DNA of 64,000 nt from Xenorhabdus miraniensis (GTDB lineage: Bacteria; Pseudomonadota; Gammaproteobacteria; Enterobacterales; Enterobacteriaceae): the NCBI RefSeq assembly GCF_002632615.1, contig NZ_NITZ01000017.1:47699-111698 (forward strand). The letters are read 5' to 3'. The position numbers and the translations under genes were made by a program. This document shows, in pieces, positions 9,822-19,300 of this stretch; position 1 is the stretch's first letter, and each line of letters begins with the position of its first letter. The notes under the pieces were generated by a model. That model searched no databases. It saw only the letters and a program-made list of their open reading frames with translations, and was not told the origin of the DNA.

Positions 9822-10397
9822 TTATTTTGCCAGATGTTGTTTCAGCAGTGACATAACCGTTTCAATATCCGGTAATGAGGGATGCCCAACGATTCGTTGC
9901 AGTGAAACATCAAAATTTTCGTGCCATACGGGTTCAATAACGTGATAGCCATCGTCACGTAACTGAGAAATATTGCGACGTGTCGCGTTTTTTTCCCACA
10001 TCACGTTACCCATAACCGGAAAAAACAGTACAGGGAATGTGGAGGCCAGAATCACCGTCGTTAATCGGTTGGTCGCACCACCGTGAGCCGTGGTCGCCAG
10101 TGTGTTAGCAGTGGCAGGTAAAACGGCCATAATGTCATGATCCGCTACAATGCGTGAAGGTTTGTCTGTTGGCCAATCGAGTGGCGACTCTCCGCTGATG
10201 ACCCGGTCTGCATAGAGCGCAACAGTTGATGCAGGTAAAAAGGTGGTGGCACTGTTTGTCATCAATACCGTCAAGGTACAGTCGATTGTTGCCTTAATTG
10301 CTGAAAGATATTTTGGAAGGAGGGTAATATCCACTGACCCGGTTGCACCAATTAAGATCCGAGGTTTTATCTGTGGAATTATTTCAGCATTTTTCAT
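9822..10397 (-). CDS. Flavoprotein cysteine decarboxylase (HlmF-like)
   Basis: A 191-residue flavoprotein of the phosphopantothenoylcysteine decarboxylase/EpiD (HFCD) family. These FMN enzymes oxidatively decarboxylate C-terminal cysteine to an ene-thiol. The N-terminal ILIGATGS and internal VLPATANTLATTAHG match the FMN-binding pattern, and VMGNVMWE is the substrate-clamp region, with PVMGNVMW in place of the usual PAMN. E. coli-type CoaBC is bifunctional and much longer, so this is a dedicated biosynthetic enzyme. It is the last gene of the minus-strand cluster, 21 bp after the metallophosphoesterase gene. In the holomycin pathway HlmF fills this role; the link here is by family and gene context. 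Confidence 0.8.
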   Translation of the reverse strand: MKNAEIIPQIKPRILIGATGSVDITLLPKYLSAIKATIDCTLTVLMTNSATTFLPASTVALYADRVISGESPLDWPTDKPSRIVADHDIMAVLPATANTLATTAHGGATNRLTTVILASTFPVLFFPVMGNVMWEKNATRRNISQLRDDGYHVIEPVWHENFDVSLQRIVGHPSLPDIETVMSLLKQHLAK

Positions 10398-10418
10398 CGG
10401 TAAATTAGCCTCTTATTA

Positions 10419-11276
10419 TTATAAAAATGGATGATTAGAGATTGCATTCGTGTGTTCCAGCAACCCATCTAGCTGCACCAAGTAAGAATCTCTACCATGT
10501 TCTTGCCATTCCCGCGGATATCCCAAAGAAACTTCCAAATGAACAACATCTTGAATATATTCGAGATTAGGGATGTGTAAATGTCCGTATACCACCATGC
10601 GAACTCCTTTTCTTGATGCCCACTGATGCGTTTTTTCACTGCCACACCAAATGGAAAATTCGGTATTGCGTAAAGATTCAAGCGGTTTTCGGAGAAGGGG
10701 AAAATGGCTTATAAGCACGATATCTTCACCGTCTGGAATAGCGTTTAAACGTTTTTCAGTATATTGGAGACGTTCCCGACACCAGTCGATAATATTTTTA
10801 TGGGGGTAGGTTTTCAGAAAAAATTCGTCAGAGCTGATGACACCACAACGACGGGCGCGTTCTATGGCCTGCTCCGCCGTATAGTCATCAATATTTCTGA
10901 ATGAATAATCATATAGAGTAAAAATAGGGGCAATGGTAACGGTTTTACCATTCCCCATGCGGTAATGGCGAAACTCATCTTCAGGGGTGAGCACGTTATG
11001 CTGTCGGCAAATATTGACCAGATGTTCATAACGCAGTACGCCGGGTAACTTTAATTGATCTCTTGGTGTACACCAGAGTTCATGATTCCCCGGCGTCCAG
11101 ACGACTTGGGCAAACCGTTGGGAAAGCATACTGATGGCCCATGTAAAGTCTGATTCCTTCTCTGCAATATCACCTGCCAGCAGAAGCCAATCATCAGGTG
11201 TTGATGGCCTGAATGATTCGACTATAGCTCTATTTGTTGCATGAGATACATGTAAGTCACTGATAGCCAACAGCAT
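10419..11276 (-). CDS. Calcineurin-like metallophosphoesterase in cluster
   Basis: A 285-residue metallophosphoesterase. The dinuclear metal motifs are visible: DLHVSH (D-x-H) near residue 7, GDIAEKE (GD) near 35, GNHELW (GNH[E/D]) near 63, LISHFPL, and GHLHIPN (GHxH) near the C-terminus. No signal peptide, so cytoplasmic. It starts at ATG 11276 with AGAGGTGAG upstream and sits inside the dithiolopyrrolone operon between the globin and the decarboxylase. I know of no step for a phosphoesterase in the published holomycin scheme. Possible jobs are hydrolysis of an acyl or nucleotide intermediate, or self-protection; this is speculation. Confidence 0.85.
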   Translation of the reverse strand: MLLAISDLHVSHATNRAIVESFRPSTPDDWLLLAGDIAEKESDFTWAISMLSQRFAQVVWTPGNHELWCTPRDQLKLPGVLRYEHLVNICRQHNVLTPEDEFRHYRMGNGKTVTIAPIFTLYDYSFRNIDDYTAEQAIERARRCGVISSDEFFLKTYPHKNIIDWCRERLQYTEKRLNAIPDGEDIVLISHFPLLRKPLESLRNTEFSIWCGSEKTHQWASRKGVRMVVYGHLHIPNLEYIQDVVHLEVSLGYPREWQEHGRDSYLVQLDGLLEHTNAISNHPFL

Positions 11277-11344
11277 GAGCTCACCTCTTTGTTTCTTATT
11301 TTCTTAACATCCTATTTTCCTAACATCCTAAGTTTCCTGAAAAA

Positions 11345-11809
11345 TCAGGGTGTTCCCGGAGGGGCTTCTCCCCATCCCCAGTTGGGCACGGTTTCGCGAC
11401 GTGAAGGGGCGGCATTGGGTTGAGAATTGGCTTCAGCTCTGCGTGAACCCCATTCGATATAACCTGCAAAGGCGGCACGAAATTCAGGATCAGATGGCAG
11501 GCCGATTTCATCAGCAGACTGCATCAGCAAGTCTACCCATCTTTTCCTTTGTTCTGGCTGAATGCTTCTGCCTCTGTGGCGGCTTAACATGACCTTGAAG
11601 CCACCGCGCTCATTGGTATAGCGCTTTTCGCCACCGAGTACTTCTTCCAACCACATGGCTACATGACCGGGGTGATCGGATTTCATGTTTTGGAACAGCG
11701 GAGCGAGCAGCTCATCTTTTTCAACTTTGGCATAAAAGATGGTCATGAGTTTCATGAGGGCCTCACGACCTCCCATCCATTCAAATAAGGTCGGTGCTTC
11801 ATTTGCCAT
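11345..11809 (-). CDS. Group II truncated hemoglobin (HlmG-like)
   Basis: A 154-residue truncated globin (2/2 fold, group II). Recognisable parts are LFEWMGG, FYAKVEKDELLAPLF, DHPGHVAMWLEEVLGG and SRHRGRSI, with the proximal histidine in HRGRSI, then WVDLLMQSADEIGLP and a C-terminal tail rich in Asn, Pro and Arg. Such globins bind O2 through heme. A globin gene (hlmG) is a member of the holomycin cluster, where it may assist the last oxidation. The frame opens at ATG 11824, but AGAGGTTAT lies between that codon and ATG 11809, so I start it at 11809 (MANEAPTLFEW). Confidence 0.82.
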   Translation of the reverse strand: MANEAPTLFEWMGGREALMKLMTIFYAKVEKDELLAPLFQNMKSDHPGHVAMWLEEVLGGEKRYTNERGGFKVMLSRHRGRSIQPEQRKRWVDLLMQSADEIGLPSDPEFRAAFAGYIEWGSRRAEANSQPNAAPSRRETVPNWGWGEAPPGTP

Positions 11810-11881
11810 AATATAACCTCTCATATGAATATAGTTATTAATGATGTTGCGATTCAGGCAACGGCTATTGGTTGATATCCG

Positions 11882-12751
11882 TTACCCCAACTCCAAAGAC
11901 GCAATGGCCTTGACCTTATCTATCTGCCCCTTTGGGATGAGATTGCCTTTGTACATTCGGTATGTGTTAAAGAGTCCCTTTAGCCCATACTCGTTAGCCA
12001 GTTGGAGAAAATCGTTGTTATCGGTTTCGGGAACATCCGCCGATATAGGTAAGCCATCAGGGATTTGTGCGAATGCGGTAAGGGCCAGCGTTTCAACAAC
12101 TTCGGCATTGTCAGCATGGAAAGGGCCTATTCGGTAGCCATTTTGGGATCGCCTTATGCCTATGATCCCGGAAATTCCTGTTCTGGAATAAGTACAAAAT
12201 CCATAACGTCCTTTTCCCCAGAACCAATTGGCAAGCAATGCGCCTCGATAAACGCCGGTGCATTCCGCATCATATTTGATGACTTCATCAATATTGGCTG
12301 GCGTGATCAGAATGGCGCCTGGTGGGGGTGTGATTTTTTTCTGGATGGTTCCAGAAAGCCGGACATTACGATAATGTTTAACAAACCCCCTTTTTTCGTA
12401 GAGTGACGTTTTATCCCAGTTACCATCACAGCCAATTGTGCGATGTTCTGCATAATCCATAGACCATTTCCATATTTTCCCTGCACAAATACTATTGCGG
12501 AATGCTGATGGTATGAGGAAGTTACCACCGAATGAGTAATGATCTGAATAATTGACCATCGATATTGATGCGATAGGCTGCATATTATGATGGGCGATAA
12601 AGAAAGCATCTGGGTCTACATTAAAGAAACAAGCTGTATCGCCCGAACTAATATCCCAGTTTTCATTATTTGCCCAATTGAGAACGATAGAATTCCATTG
12701 ACTCAGATTCACCGAACGGACGAGACACGTTTGAGTGCTCCTTTCATTCAT
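11882..12751 (-). CDS. GNAT N-acyltransferase (holothin acylation candidate)
   Basis: A ~289-residue GNAT-family acyltransferase in the two-part arrangement with an N-terminal GNAT fold and a C-terminal acetyltransferase-18-like domain. Visible landmarks are QPIASISMVNYSDHYSFGGNFL (substrate-side strands), WDKTSLYEKRGFVKHYRNVRL (the usual Y-x-x-x-GF end of a GNAT domain) and SGIIGIRRSQNGYRIGPFHAD in the second half. In dithiolopyrrolone pathways HlmA-type enzymes acylate the free amine of holothin, and the acyl chain defines the final product (acetyl in holomycin, longer chains in xenorhabdins). Start at ATG 12751; a TTG lies two codons upstream. Acyl specificity cannot be read from the sequence. 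Confidence 0.75.
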   Translation of the reverse strand: MNERSTQTCLVRSVNLSQWNSIVLNWANNENWDISSGDTACFFNVDPDAFFIAHHNMQPIASISMVNYSDHYSFGGNFLIPSAFRNSICAGKIWKWSMDYAEHRTIGCDGNWDKTSLYEKRGFVKHYRNVRLSGTIQKKITPPPGAILITPANIDEVIKYDAECTGVYRGALLANWFWGKGRYGFCTYSRTGISGIIGIRRSQNGYRIGPFHADNAEVVETLALTAFAQIPDGLPISADVPETDNNDFLQLANEYGLKGLFNTYRMYKGNLIPKGQIDKVKAIASLELG

Positions 12752-12799
12752 AACCAATATATCCTCTCGAATAGGGTTGAGTACCAGTATGGTGTGGTC

Positions 12800-13936
12800 T
12801 TAAAGTCCAAGTGATTTACTGATAATTTCTTGCAGCACTTCGCTGGTTCCACCGTAAATGGTCTGGGCACGGCTATTCAGCCAATTCTTGCCGGCAGTGG
12901 AATCACGCAGGTAACCCAGCCCTCCGTGCAATTGAAGGCAACGATCTGCCACTTTCATTTGAAGTTCAGTCGTCCACCACTTGATGCGGGCGGCATCTAT
13001 CAGACTGAAAAGACCTTGGTTAAAGAGACTAACAGCGTTATCAAGGTAGATTCGGGCAATTTTTACTTCAGTATCTAATTGCGCGAGCATAAAACGGTTG
13101 TATTGAAAGGAGCCGATTGGTTGATTGAAGGCCGTTCTTTCTTTTACATATTCCAGCGTGCTCTGCAATATATGTTCTGCACTGGCAACCGCCACGGTTG
13201 AAATACTGAGGCGTTCACGGGGCATTGCTGACATGAAGTAATAATTACCAAGGTTTTCACGGCCAAGCAGGTTGGTAATGGGGACTTTGCAGTCATGGAA
13301 AAAGAGTTCAGCCGTGTCGCTGCCATTCCAGCCAATTTTCTTCAATGGCTCCCCTCTGGAGAAGCCGGGCATATCCCGTTCTATTGCCAACAAGCTGATG
13401 CCCTGACCTTGTTGCCCTTGTTCTGTTTTTACAGCGACAACAATCAGATCCGCATTGATGCCATTGGTGATATAAGTTTTGCCGCCATTGACCAGATAGT
13501 AATCACCCTGACGCGTAGCCACAGTTTTGATGTCGGCGGTATTGGAACCCCCACTGGGTTCTGTCATGGCAATAGCCGCAACTCGCTTTCCGCTACACAA
13601 TTCCGGCAACCACCTTTTTTTCTGTTCCTCATTACCAAGGGCAAAAATATAGCTGGCAACAACATCATTATGAGCAACGATCCCCGGTACAGTCACACCT
13701 GATTTGATGAGTTCTTCTGTCAGAATGACTGCGAACCGGTAATCGCTTTTTCCCAGTCCCCCAAATTCGGGAGTGACACTCATACCTAATAAACCAGACT
13801 GACCTAACTTCTCCCAAAAAGAGCGTTCAACCAGCCCATTTTCTTCCCACCTTTGATGTTCAGGGACGATTTCACTTTCAAGAAATTCACGGCAGGATTT
13901 CCGGTAACTATCAAAATTATCAATCTCAACACGCAT
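12800..13936 (-). CDS. Acyl-CoA dehydrogenase-like oxidase (HlmB-like)
   Basis: A 378-residue FAD acyl-CoA dehydrogenase fold. Landmarks are AAIAMTEPSGGSNTADIKT (FAD/substrate binding), YLVNGGKTYITNG, the helix ADRCLQLHGGLGYLRDS, and the C-terminal catalytic-base region IYGGTSEVLQEII with Glu in GGTSE. In a secondary-metabolite operon it most likely dehydrogenates a carrier-bound or released cysteinyl intermediate, the role proposed for HlmB in holomycin. I place the start at ATG 13936 because AGGAG lies 5 bp upstream; GTG 13942 overlaps that site. It lies between the thioesterase and acyltransferase genes. Confidence 0.85.
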   Translation of the reverse strand: MRVEIDNFDSYRKSCREFLESEIVPEHQRWEENGLVERSFWEKLGQSGLLGMSVTPEFGGLGKSDYRFAVILTEELIKSGVTVPGIVAHNDVVASYIFALGNEEQKKRWLPELCSGKRVAAIAMTEPSGGSNTADIKTVATRQGDYYLVNGGKTYITNGINADLIVVAVKTEQGQQGQGISLLAIERDMPGFSRGEPLKKIGWNGSDTAELFFHDCKVPITNLLGRENLGNYYFMSAMPRERLSISTVAVASAEHILQSTLEYVKERTAFNQPIGSFQYNRFMLAQLDTEVKIARIYLDNAVSLFNQGLFSLIDAARIKWWTTELQMKVADRCLQLHGGLGYLRDSTAGKNWLNSRAQTIYGGTSEVLQEIISKSLGL

Positions 13937-13972
13937 ATTCACTCCTGATTCTTTGTCAGCTCATGGTTTTAC

Positions 13973-14701
13973 TCAAATCGCCTTACTCAGTAGTATTTGT
14001 TTGATGACATTCCAGTGTTGGTACACAGCAAAGTGATCCCCTTCAATGTGGATGAGTGAGGTATTGCCAGAGGTGTAATTTTTCCAGGCTTCCATGTCCG
14101 CCAAAGTGACATGAATATCGTGAGTAGCAGAAATCAGCACCAATGGGTAATTCACCTGTATATTGCCAAGTTGGGGAAATTGGCTGCGTATCCGATAATC
14201 ACTGCGCAGTTGGCGGATGATGGGTTTTATTAGCGCAGGCTCGTTCAAAATGGCTTCGGGCGTCCCTTGATCCTCTTTGGTTTTCTGAATCAATTGCTCA
14301 TCAGTCCATTCATGCCGTTCATCTTCTGGTTGACGATGAGGAGGGACAGAGCTGGATACCACGCCAAATAGGGGAGAAATGCCATGATTTTTCATTAATG
14401 CCTGACCCACCGCGAGACTCAGCACACCACCAAAACTATGGCCAAAGGTGATCCACTCTGTCATTCCCTGTGCCTGTTTTTGTTGGAAATCGGCCCAAAT
14501 ATCTGATGCCAGCCGTTCAACCAGTGAATCGAGATCGTGAATTTCAGGCTCTTTAGCCAGATGACCACGACCTGGGATCGCAACAGGCTGTAAAATTGCG
14601 GATTGGGTTGTCATAAGATCATTTAGCCAGGGGCGATAAATGGCTGTTGTTGCCCCGGCATGTGGGAAGGCATAAATCACCCGCCTGCAATTAGTGTCCA
14701 T
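13973..14701 (-). CDS. Type II thioesterase (HlmC-like)
   Basis: A 242-residue alpha/beta-hydrolase thioesterase of the kind that accompanies NRPS/PKS systems. It opens with YAFPHAGATTAIYRPW, carries the nucleophile elbow GHSFGG with Ser89, and ends with the catalytic His in EGDHFAVYQHW. The family hydrolyses thioesters on carrier proteins. The NRPS here has no built-in TE domain, so this enzyme probably releases the dicysteine product or edits the carrier. Its ATG at 14701 overlaps the end of the GMC oxidoreductase gene by 11 bp, implying translational coupling. Confidence 0.88.
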   Translation of the reverse strand: MDTNCRRVIYAFPHAGATTAIYRPWLNDLMTTQSAILQPVAIPGRGHLAKEPEIHDLDSLVERLASDIWADFQQKQAQGMTEWITFGHSFGGVLSLAVGQALMKNHGISPLFGVVSSSVPPHRQPEDERHEWTDEQLIQKTKEDQGTPEAILNEPALIKPIIRQLRSDYRIRSQFPQLGNIQVNYPLVLISATHDIHVTLADMEAWKNYTSGNTSLIHIEGDHFAVYQHWNVIKQILLSKAI

Positions 14702-16361
14702 TTGTTCTCCGATCGCTGGTGGCTTCTCTCTCTGCTTCTCTTTCTGTTTCTCTTTCTATTAAGAAACTGACAATACGTTCAGCAACCATAATGGTTGACA
14801 GATTGGTTGGCATGGAGGGAATGGTGGGAAACAAGGAGGCATCAGCGACTGTCACGCCAGTAATGCCATGCACCCGACCATCTTCCTGTGTGGCACTATC
14901 AGGATCACTACTGCTACCCATTCTGAGCGTTCCAGAGGCATGCCAGCCAGGATTGACAAGGTTCTTGATTGCACTGTTCATGATTTCGTCGTTATAAATC
15001 ATGGAGTGTGACCAAAATTGGATGCCATCAAGGAAGGCATCCACTTCTGCATGGTGTAAAACCTCCCAAATTTTACGCACTCCCCCTATAAGGCGAGCGA
15101 TATCTGATGGGGTGCGGGTCAATGGCAGATCAATTTGGGGCAATACCGTAGGCGTGGCGGAACTGATAAAGACCTGTCCTTGAATCTCCGGACGCATCAA
15201 CATGACGGAAGCGCCAACCAACATTGGATAAGCAACGCGATCTCTGAAACCTGGCACAGTGTCACTGGCAACATTGTTCAGCAAGCCAATTTGCACATCG
15301 ACTTTTTCGTCATAACCGCTGTTAATGCGGGCAGCAATTTGCCGCCACGGCAGGCCTGTTGTACAGACACCTGCTTTAGGCAGCGCCCAGAGTACCACTG
15401 AGGCATGGTCAGTTAGGTTTCTGCCAACGGCGGGCACTTGTGCAACAATAGGGATACCTAATCTGCTCAGGTGTGCCGGATCCCCCACACCTGAGCGCTG
15501 CAATAATGTTGCCGAGCCAATTGCACCAGCGCAGAGAACAATCTGTCTGGCTTGATAAACCCGCTCTTCTCCCGCCTGAATGATTTTTACCCCTGAAGCG
15601 ACAGTGCCGTTAAAAATGATCTGCGTGACCAGCGCATCAGTGATCACGTGCAGATTTTCCCTGTTCAGGTTCGGTTCAAGGTATGAACGATAAACATCCA
15701 CTCTTTCTGCGCCATTAATAACATTGGCGGGCACAGGGCCGACGGCCGGATCTTCACCGATATTGAGATCATCAACATAAGGCACACCAAACTGTTCGCA
15801 GGCACGGGCAAACGCCATATCAAGGGGATGGATCTCGCCATCCGGAGGTCTGCGCAGGCACATTGGTCCCTGTGAACCGTGGTTATCATCACCGATACGA
15901 TCGGTGTCATTTTCCAGATACTTAAACCACGGCAGAACCTGTTCCCAAGACCAATTAGGGCAACCCATTTGGGCCCATTTATCGAAATCGCTCGGAAATC
16001 CCCTCAGGGCAATGGCACCGTTGACTGCGGAGGAACCCCCGAGCACTTTTCCTACCCGATAATTGAACGGCTTACGTTCCTTGTGCTTGCGAGCCGGTTG
16101 CCTGTCATCTTGGTGAACGTGAGGGGCAATGAGAGCGGCGAACCGATCATCATTGCGCACATTGGCTTCGTAATCCCAGTTATATCCTTCCAATACCAGT
16201 CTTGACGCATCTCTGAGTGGACTGGCGGGGTTGTGTACATCAGACTCGTGGCCTGCTTCAATCAGCAGTACGGATTTCGTGCTGTTTTCAGACAGGCGTG
16301 ATGCGGCCACGCATCCTGCTGAACCGCCACCTACCACGATATAATCGTATGCTTTGGTCAT
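14691..16361 (-). CDS. GMC oxidoreductase (HlmD-like)
   Basis: A 556-residue FAD-dependent glucose-methanol-choline oxidoreductase. The Rossmann motif VVGGGSAGC is at residues ~10-18, followed by the GMC signature GKVLGGSSAVNGAIALRG, a second signature near GAIGSATLLQRSGVG, and the C-terminal active-site region NPGWHASGTLRMG plus VADASLFPTIPS. These enzymes oxidise alcohols or C-N/C-C bonds; HlmD has this place in the holomycin cluster. The last ~20 residues are a Glu/Arg-rich repeat (ETEREAEREA) encoded by a short tandem repeat near 14725-14760. The ATG at 16361 overlaps the NRPS stop by 4 bp (ATGA), so the genes are coupled. Confidence 0.88.
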   Translation of the reverse strand: MTKAYDYIVVGGGSAGCVAASRLSENSTKSVLLIEAGHESDVHNPASPLRDASRLVLEGYNWDYEANVRNDDRFAALIAPHVHQDDRQPARKHKERKPFNYRVGKVLGGSSAVNGAIALRGFPSDFDKWAQMGCPNWSWEQVLPWFKYLENDTDRIGDDNHGSQGPMCLRRPPDGEIHPLDMAFARACEQFGVPYVDDLNIGEDPAVGPVPANVINGAERVDVYRSYLEPNLNRENLHVITDALVTQIIFNGTVASGVKIIQAGEERVYQARQIVLCAGAIGSATLLQRSGVGDPAHLSRLGIPIVAQVPAVGRNLTDHASVVLWALPKAGVCTTGLPWRQIAARINSGYDEKVDVQIGLLNNVASDTVPGFRDRVAYPMLVGASVMLMRPEIQGQVFISSATPTVLPQIDLPLTRTPSDIARLIGGVRKIWEVLHHAEVDAFLDGIQFWSHSMIYNDEIMNSAIKNLVNPGWHASGTLRMGSSSDPDSATQEDGRVHGITGVTVADASLFPTIPSMPTNLSTIMVAERIVSFLIERETEREAEREATSDRRTNGH

Positions 16362-19300
16362 AGTTCATTCACCGCTTGAGATTGAACGATTGTTTCGATG
16401 ATGCGAGAGAAAGACTGAATGTTGGAATTCATGAACAACCCTTCGATGATGTCCTGTTCGCCAACAGGCGTAATGTTAAACTCCTGTCGCAGTGCACTAA
16501 GTAAACCAACGGCATGCAGTGAATCACCGCCAATATCAAAAAAGCCATCGGTGACATCAAAATCATCATGCTGAAGTTGTGCTTGCCAAAGTTTTAGGAT
16601 CTTTGCTTCTATCTCATTAGCGGGTTTAACCGGAGCATCAGAGTGTTCTTCGGTATCAGACCAGGGGATAGGCAGCGCTTTACGGTCAATTTTTCCATTA
16701 CTGGTTAATGGCATATGGGACAATAAAACGTAATAACTGGGTACCATATAAGAGGGCAGTGTCTTGCGGGCAATCTCCCTCAACTGGTCTTGAAAATGGC
16801 TTGGGGCATCCAAAATTTCTACAGTTTCAGGGACAACATAGGAAACAATATGCCGTTGTCCGGTTTTGGGATGTACGGGAGCATCAATAACGACATGGCA
16901 GGCATTTTCATGGCTCAGGAGGCAGGCTTCAATTTCGCCTAATTCAATGCGGTATCCATTGATTTTTACCTGATTATCTTCACGCCCTAAAATTTCTATC
17001 AAGCCATCGGCAATATATCGTCCCAAATCTCCGGTTCTGTACAGCCGCTCACCTGTGACGGGATGAGTAATAAAGCGCAGTGCAGTTTTTTCTGCGTCTC
17101 CCAAATAACCTTGGGTCACTCCGTCTCCGCCAATATAGAGTTCCCCCGTTACCCATTTGGGGCAGGGCAGAAGCCAATTATTCAGAACATGGAAAGTTTG
17201 ATTTGCCAACGGCTTGCCATAAGGAATGCTTTTCCAGTTTTTATCAATTTCCTTGATTGGATAGTGTATCGACCAGATAGAGCCTTCAGTCGCTCCCCCC
17301 AGACTGATGATCGCAGTATCTGGCAGGCTTTCCCGAATACGTTCTGGTAGATCGACAGGTATCCAGTCTCCGCTCATTAGGATTAACCTTAATTTGGTCT
17401 CGGACAGAGCGGAACCATTTCTGTCTACCAGTACTTTCACGGGAGCCGGAACACTATCCCAGATAGTAATTTGATGTTTGATCAGCATGTCTAACCAGAT
17501 TTTTGGGTCATTGGCCGTTTCAGGCATGGAAAAAATAACTTTTCCCCCAACTCCCAATAGCCCGAAATAGTCATAGACGGACAAATCAAATCCAGCCGGT
17601 GCGACGGATAATACAGCGTCTTTTTCTGTGACGTGGAATTTATGGTTGATATCAAACACCGTATTTGCCGCATTACGGTGAGAAGCCATGACACCTTTCG
17701 GCTCTCCGGTTGAACCTGAGGTAAAGATGACATATGCCAGATCATCTAATCCCTGCACTGAAGGCATGGAAGACCAGTGTGTTGTCTCCATAGCGCTGTG
17801 CATAGGGCACTCATCCAGGTTTATTCGGAGCAAACCCGTCAATTCACCATGTTCAAAAACCGTGCTGCCAGTGATAATCCCTTTGGCTGAACAACGATTG
17901 AGCAAATTCATCCGGCGTTCGGCAGGAAGCTGGGGATCGATAGCCACGTAAGCAGCTCCTGACATAAGGACACCCAGTAACCCGATGACTAATTCCGGGC
18001 CTTGTGGCAAGGATACCGCGACAATATCATTGGGATGAATTTGGGCTGAAGTGCGAAGTTGTTGCGCGATTACGATGGCTTTATTGACCATTTCCGCATA
18101 GGTAACTTGTTTTTCTCCCTGAATAAGCGCGATTTCATGGGGGAATTTGGCTGCGGCCTGCAAAATCATTTCATGCAGCAGTTTAAGATCGAACGCGGTA
18201 TCTGTTGCATTGGATTTTTCCCGCTCTGCCAGATCTGATGCGGGCAACCTCACCAATGATGCACTTGTATCCCATACGGAATCATCTTCAGCACAAGTTG
18301 CAATCAGCGTCAGATAGGTATCCAGCATGGCTTCTACCATGTCATCAGGGAACAGTTCACTGACAGTGTTCCAGTTAATCTGAACAAGACCATCAACCCG
18401 AACAATTTGGTTCTCTAACCAGACTTGTGGGGTTTGATTGCTGTTATAAATTTGGGTAGCGTCCGTCCAACCGATATCTGTTACCACATCGTCCAAATTG
18501 GCTGTCAGGGTATTGCTAAATACTACGGGAGCTGTTGCTGCCCGATTGTTATGACCTCGGCGGGTCAGCTCTCTCAAAACCTGAACGCCATTGTAGGAAC
18601 AATGCCAGCGATTCATCATCAAATCAGTCTGGATTTGCACTAAACGATCATGGAAGCTTTCTTCTTTTGTTCCCCGTATTCCCAGTAACATGGGTTGAAG
18701 AAAATTACCGACAACATTTTCGATGCCATCAAAATAGGGGCGCCGCCCGAATTGAGTGATAGTCAGCGTAAAAGTTTGGTGTTTCGACCACTGACGAAGG
18801 ACTTCCGTATAAATGCCGAGAAGTACTGTTTCCAGAGTTAGCTTATGTGCTTCCGCTTTCTGCCTGAGCGCCAGCAATGTTTCAGCGGCGATTTTTCTAC
18901 TGTAACGCTTGAACGCAGGAGAGGAAATCATCTCAGGAATCGTTTTCAATGGTAACTCTGGCGGTTGCGGTAAAGTATCTAACTGTTGTTCCCAGTAGGC
19001 TTTGTCACGTAACCCTTGTAATTGCCCTTGCAGATAACGCTCTGAGTTTATATAAGTGTGAAAATTCATATTAGCAGCTAATATGGGTAACTCATGACCT
19101 TGATAAATTTTCCACCAGTCACGTAATATCAGACGGATACTATGAAGATCTACAAACATCATATCGAAATAAACATGCAAGCGAGTAATATCGTCATTAA
19201 TTATTGTTGCTCGTATATCGAATGTAGGGGCTTTATCAAGGGGGAGTAATTGTGTTTCCATTTCCTGACGGATATTTTCCAGCATGTTATCTTTTTCTGG

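Noticed and set aside
9644..9856. Plus-strand 70-codon frame between the MFS symporter and flavoprotein genes
   Set aside because: It runs antisense into the flavoprotein 3' end, has a Cys/Arg-rich unnatural start and no ribosome site.
14725..14760. CT-rich tandem repeat considered as a contingency locus in the GMC gene
   Set aside because: The repeat is short and imperfect and encodes a C-terminal tail past the catalytic core, so slippage would have little effect; noted in the gene entry only.
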